Source: Pseudomonadota bacterium (GTDB taxonomy: Bacteria > Desulfobacterota > Binatia > Binatales > Binataceae). From it: DNA of 64,000 nucleotides. The stretch covers positions 1-64,000 of the forward strand of contig JAJPJA010000147.1 in NCBI GenBank assembly GCA_021324455.1. Reading direction: 5' to 3'. A program made the translations under genes and the position numbers. Below the pieces are notes generated by a model. The model worked only from the letters and a program-made list of their open reading frames with translations. It was not told the DNA's origin and searched no databases. Below are positions 61,687-64,000 of this stretch, one piece after another (the first letter of the stretch is position 1; each line of letters begins with the position of its first letter).

Positions 61687-62676
61687 ATGTCTGTGCTGGT
61701 GACCGGGGCCGCGGGCAATATCGGCTCAAATATAGTTCGTACGCTGCTGAGCGAAGGCGAGCAGGTGATCGGCTACGACACGGCTGTGCCGCCGCCCCAT
61801 TCGGTCGTCCATACGCTGTGGGGCAAGTTCCCCTTCGTGCTTGGCAGTGTGGTGGACCTTCCGCTTCTGCTCAACACCATCAAGCAGTACAAGGTCCGGG
61901 ATGTGATTCATCTGGCAGCGATTATGATGGGCGCCAGAGAGCGGCCGGTCGAAACCGTTCAGGTCAATGTCATGGGCACGCTCAACGTACTGGAGGCGGG
62001 ACGCATCCTGGGATTGCGCCGCGTGCTTTGCACCAGTTCCTTTGCCGCCGCCGGCGCCGCCGGCAAAGACCAATCCAAACTGATTCCCGAGACCGAATAC
62101 TCGCTCCCGGTCAACGCTCGCGACGCTATCGCTCCATACGCCTCGACCAAGCTGATGTGCGAGGAACTTACCTACATGTACCGAACCGACCATGGAGTGG
62201 ACGCGGCGATTATCCGTCCGGCCAGGGTGTACGGACCGGGCCTGCCGCGCGGCCGGTCGGCCGGAGTCCCGATTCAGGCATTGTTCGAAAAGGCGATCGC
62301 CGGCGAACCGGTTTCGGTGCCGCAGGGCGCCGACACCAGGATCGACCTCACTTACATAAAAGACGAGGTAAGAGGATTTGTGTTGGCTTACCGCGCGGCC
62401 AGACTGCCGAACTGGCTGTATAACATCAGCGCCGGACGGCTTTATTCCATGGGCGAAATAGCCGCGGCAATGAGACGCGTGTTTCCCAAGGTCCCAATCG
62501 AGGTAGGCCCCGGTGAGTGGCGGGGTATGTCGGGAAAAGAACCACATACCGGACCTGTTCGTCCCGCTTCGGATATTTCCCGGGCCCGCCGTGACCTCGG
62601 CTACGAGCCGCAGTTTGGCGACCTCGACCGGGCGCTGAGCGACTACAAGTCCTGGGAAGAAGAGCGCCGGTACTAG
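61687..62676 (+). CDS. NAD-dependent epimerase/dehydratase (extended SDR)
   Basis: This 329-residue extended SDR has the cofactor loop VTGAAGNIGS, VIHLAAIMMGARERP, Tyr151/Lys155 in APYASTKLM and the substrate-domain segment IIRPARVYGPGLPRGRS. The family acts on nucleotide sugars, 3-beta-hydroxysteroids or similar. The context with amidohydrolases and SDRs makes a catabolic role as likely as a sugar one. It follows an amidohydrolase gene closely on the same strand. Confidence 0.87.
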   Translation: MSVLVTGAAGNIGSNIVRTLLSEGEQVIGYDTAVPPPHSVVHTLWGKFPFVLGSVVDLPLLLNTIKQYKVRDVIHLAAIMMGARERPVETVQVNVMGTLNVLEAGRILGLRRVLCTSSFAAAGAAGKDQSKLIPETEYSLPVNARDAIAPYASTKLMCEELTYMYRTDHGVDAAIIRPARVYGPGLPRGRSAGVPIQALFEKAIAGEPVSVPQGADTRIDLTYIKDEVRGFVLAYRAARLPNWLYNISAGRLYSMGEIAAAMRRVFPKVPIEVGPGEWRGMSGKEPHTGPVRPASDISRARRDLGYEPQFGDLDRALSDYKSWEEERRY

Positions 62677-62908
62677 ATATCAAGTCGGACAGGTCTTCAT
62701 CCCGTACAAGAGTTGAGCGCACCTGCGATCGCCATAAAACCCGGCAAGTCCCGTGTCCGTGATTGTCTACTTGGTTTTCAGAAGTAAGGTCCGCTCGCGT
62801 CCCGGATATTATATAGCGTGGCGGCGAGTCGCACTGGCTAAAGATATGATTTATTAGCGCGGCCGGCCCTCTCATTGGACGGCGACGGCAGATAACGCAG
62901 GAGCAATT

Positions 62909-63754
62909 ATGGGACAGTTGGACGGAAAAGTTGCGGTCATAACCGGCGCTGCCAGTGGTATGGGCCGCGCCGCGGCGGTGCGCTTTGCCAAAGAGGGAGC
63001 AGCCGTCGTGGTTGCCGACCTGAATTCGCAGGCCGGCGAGCAAACCATCGCGGACATCACCGCTGCCGGCGGACGTGCTGTGTTTCAATACACAGATGTC
63101 GGCAGCGACAAGGACCTCAAAGCGCTGTTCGATCGTGCGCTCAGTGAGTACGGACGGCTCGATATCACCTTCAACAACGCCGGCCTCGGCGGCGCGACCG
63201 GCAGACTCGTCGACATCGCCGCTGAGGACTGGGACAAGACCTTCGTCATCCTGACCCGCGCGGTCTTTCTGGGCATCAAATATTCAGTCGAGCCAATGCG
63301 CAAGGTGGGCGGTGGTTCAATCATTTCGACCGCATCGGTCGGCGCCCTCAGGCCCGCCGCCGGACTTCACGCCTACTGTGCGGCCAAAGCGGCCGTCGTG
63401 AGCCTGACTCAGAGCGCGGCCATCGAACTGGGCCGCGATCATATACGCGTCAATTGTATCTGCCCGGGCGGCATTCTCACCCCGCTGGTGTACCGCGGAA
63501 TGCCCGGCGGCGAGGAGGAGGCGCGCCGCAATATGGCGCGTCAGCAGCCCATTCCACGCGCCGGCACGCCGGAGGATATCGCCGCGATGGCGACTTTTCT
63601 GGCCAGTGATGAGGCCCAATGGATTACCGGTACCGCGATGGTGGTCGACGGCGGTTTGAACACCGGCAACGGGCGGGCTGGCTTCGCCCCGGGTTTCTCC
63701 GGACCTTCGTTCCAGCGTAAGGATCGGACGAACCAGCCGCCGCGGGCAAAGTAA
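62909..63754 (+). CDS. Short-chain dehydrogenase/reductase
   Basis: This 281-residue classical SDR has TGAASGMGRAAAVRF, FNNAGLGGATG, and Tyr156/Lys160 in HAYCAAKAAVV. The VDGGLNTG segment near residue 250 is followed by a 25-residue proline- and arginine-rich tail not usual for the family. AGGAGCAATT precedes the ATG. In the 230-bp gap before it, TATTATATAG near 62808 looks like a -10 region, but no matching -35 is seen. Confidence 0.88.
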   Translation: MGQLDGKVAVITGAASGMGRAAAVRFAKEGAAVVVADLNSQAGEQTIADITAAGGRAVFQYTDVGSDKDLKALFDRALSEYGRLDITFNNAGLGGATGRLVDIAAEDWDKTFVILTRAVFLGIKYSVEPMRKVGGGSIISTASVGALRPAAGLHAYCAAKAAVVSLTQSAAIELGRDHIRVNCICPGGILTPLVYRGMPGGEEEARRNMARQQPIPRAGTPEDIAAMATFLASDEAQWITGTAMVVDGGLNTGNGRAGFAPGFSGPSFQRKDRTNQPPRAK

Positions 63755-63944
63755 AGCGCAAACTTCGGCTCAGTTGGAGCAAGCGGATACGGCGAACCTT
63801 TTCCGGCAACACGGCCAGCCGTCCTGCGCATTTCGCTTTCATGAGCTCAGCGCAGGCGGCAAAGTCGAAACGCCCTGTTTTGTGACTGAATGAACCGGCG
63901 CAAAAAACGCCGCCCGCTCCAGGGATTGGCTCGCTCGTAAAAGA

Positions 63945-64000
63945 AGCGGTGAGCTCAGTCGCCGCCGCGCCCCGGCTCATAACCGGGAGGTCGAAGGTTC
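63945..64000 (+). tRNA. Partial tRNA-Met-like sequence at the window edge
   Basis: CCCGG-CTCATAA-CCGGG forms a perfect anticodon arm with CAT anticodon, followed by AGGTC and the start of a T arm (GAAGG-TTC) cut by the end of the window. Upstream, AGCTCAGTCG resembles a D arm, but its 3' strand does not pair, so the 5' half is degenerate or I have misplaced it. It could be a real tRNA-Met, a broken copy or chance. Confidence 0.35.

Noticed and set aside
1-64000. CRISPR arrays, rRNA genes, prophage genes and replication origins.
   Set aside because: No regularly spaced repeats, rRNA segments, phage structural or integrase genes, or DnaA-box clusters were seen.

Overview
The window is high-GC bacterial chromosome with densely packed genes on both strands. 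Its content suggests an uncultured environmental bacterium of the Candidatus Binatota (Binatia) type. The reasons are the many Amidohydro_2 hydrolases, the multiple DUF1329 secreted proteins, and the luciferase-like oxidoreductases, two-domain MaoC-like dehydratases and acyl-CoA dehydrogenases, next to a few core genes. The taxonomic call is an inference, because no rRNA or other marker gene is present.

The first 5.9 kb looks like conserved chromosome. It holds a protealysin-type M4 protease with its emfourin-type inhibitor, queE, a one-frame larC, a DksA-type zinc-finger regulator, galU and tRNA-Ala(CGC). Immediately after the tRNA there is a decayed IS21 IstB fragment. From there to the right edge the DNA is catabolic and accessory in character.

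From 6 to 22 kb there are four DUF1329 proteins. One of them is fused in frame to the N-terminus of an amidohydrolase. The same stretch holds a thiolase-like/DUF35 pair, a small HAD-like protein, a degenerate metallophosphoesterase, a MaoC-like dehydratase, a cytochrome P450 followed by an epoxide hydrolase, and a broken D-aminoacylase gene. From 22 to 45 kb, amidohydrolases alternate with CaiB/BaiF CoA-transferase, MaoC-like dehydratases, a TauD/TfdA dioxygenase, SDRs, two acyl-CoA dehydrogenases and luciferase-like oxidoreductases. This part also holds many gene remnants: IS630, an antitoxin, a Rieske oxygenase, an imidazolonepropionase-like amidohydrolase and a MaoC fragment. From 46 to 52.4 kb, one minus-strand operon carries an IclR regulator, a crotonase, split methylmalonyl-CoA mutase, a ferredoxin reductase with a defective 5' end, and an amidohydrolase.

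From 53 to 55.7 kb there is a compact operon with two ATGA overlaps: TetR regulator, SAM methyltransferase, and a membrane corrinoid protein fused to a ferredoxin. The fused protein resembles HgcA joined to HgcB (mercury methylation) but has altered signature residues. A 26-bp palindrome overlies its promoter. The last 8 kb returns to amidohydrolases, SDRs, a luciferase-like protein, a beta-lactamase-fold esterase and an epimerase, and ends in a tRNA-Met-like sequence cut by the window edge.

Taken together, the enzymes fit activation of hydrophobic or aromatic/isoprenoid substrates (P450, dioxygenases, luciferase-like enzymes, epoxide hydrolase), hydrolysis or decarboxylation by amidohydrolases, and CoA-linked beta-oxidation (CaiB, acyl-CoA dehydrogenase, MaoC, SDR, thiolase) feeding into methylmalonyl-CoA mutase. 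No transporter was recognised. Three near-identical palindromic promoter modules upstream of two MaoC-like genes and one luciferase-like gene suggest an undescribed regulon.
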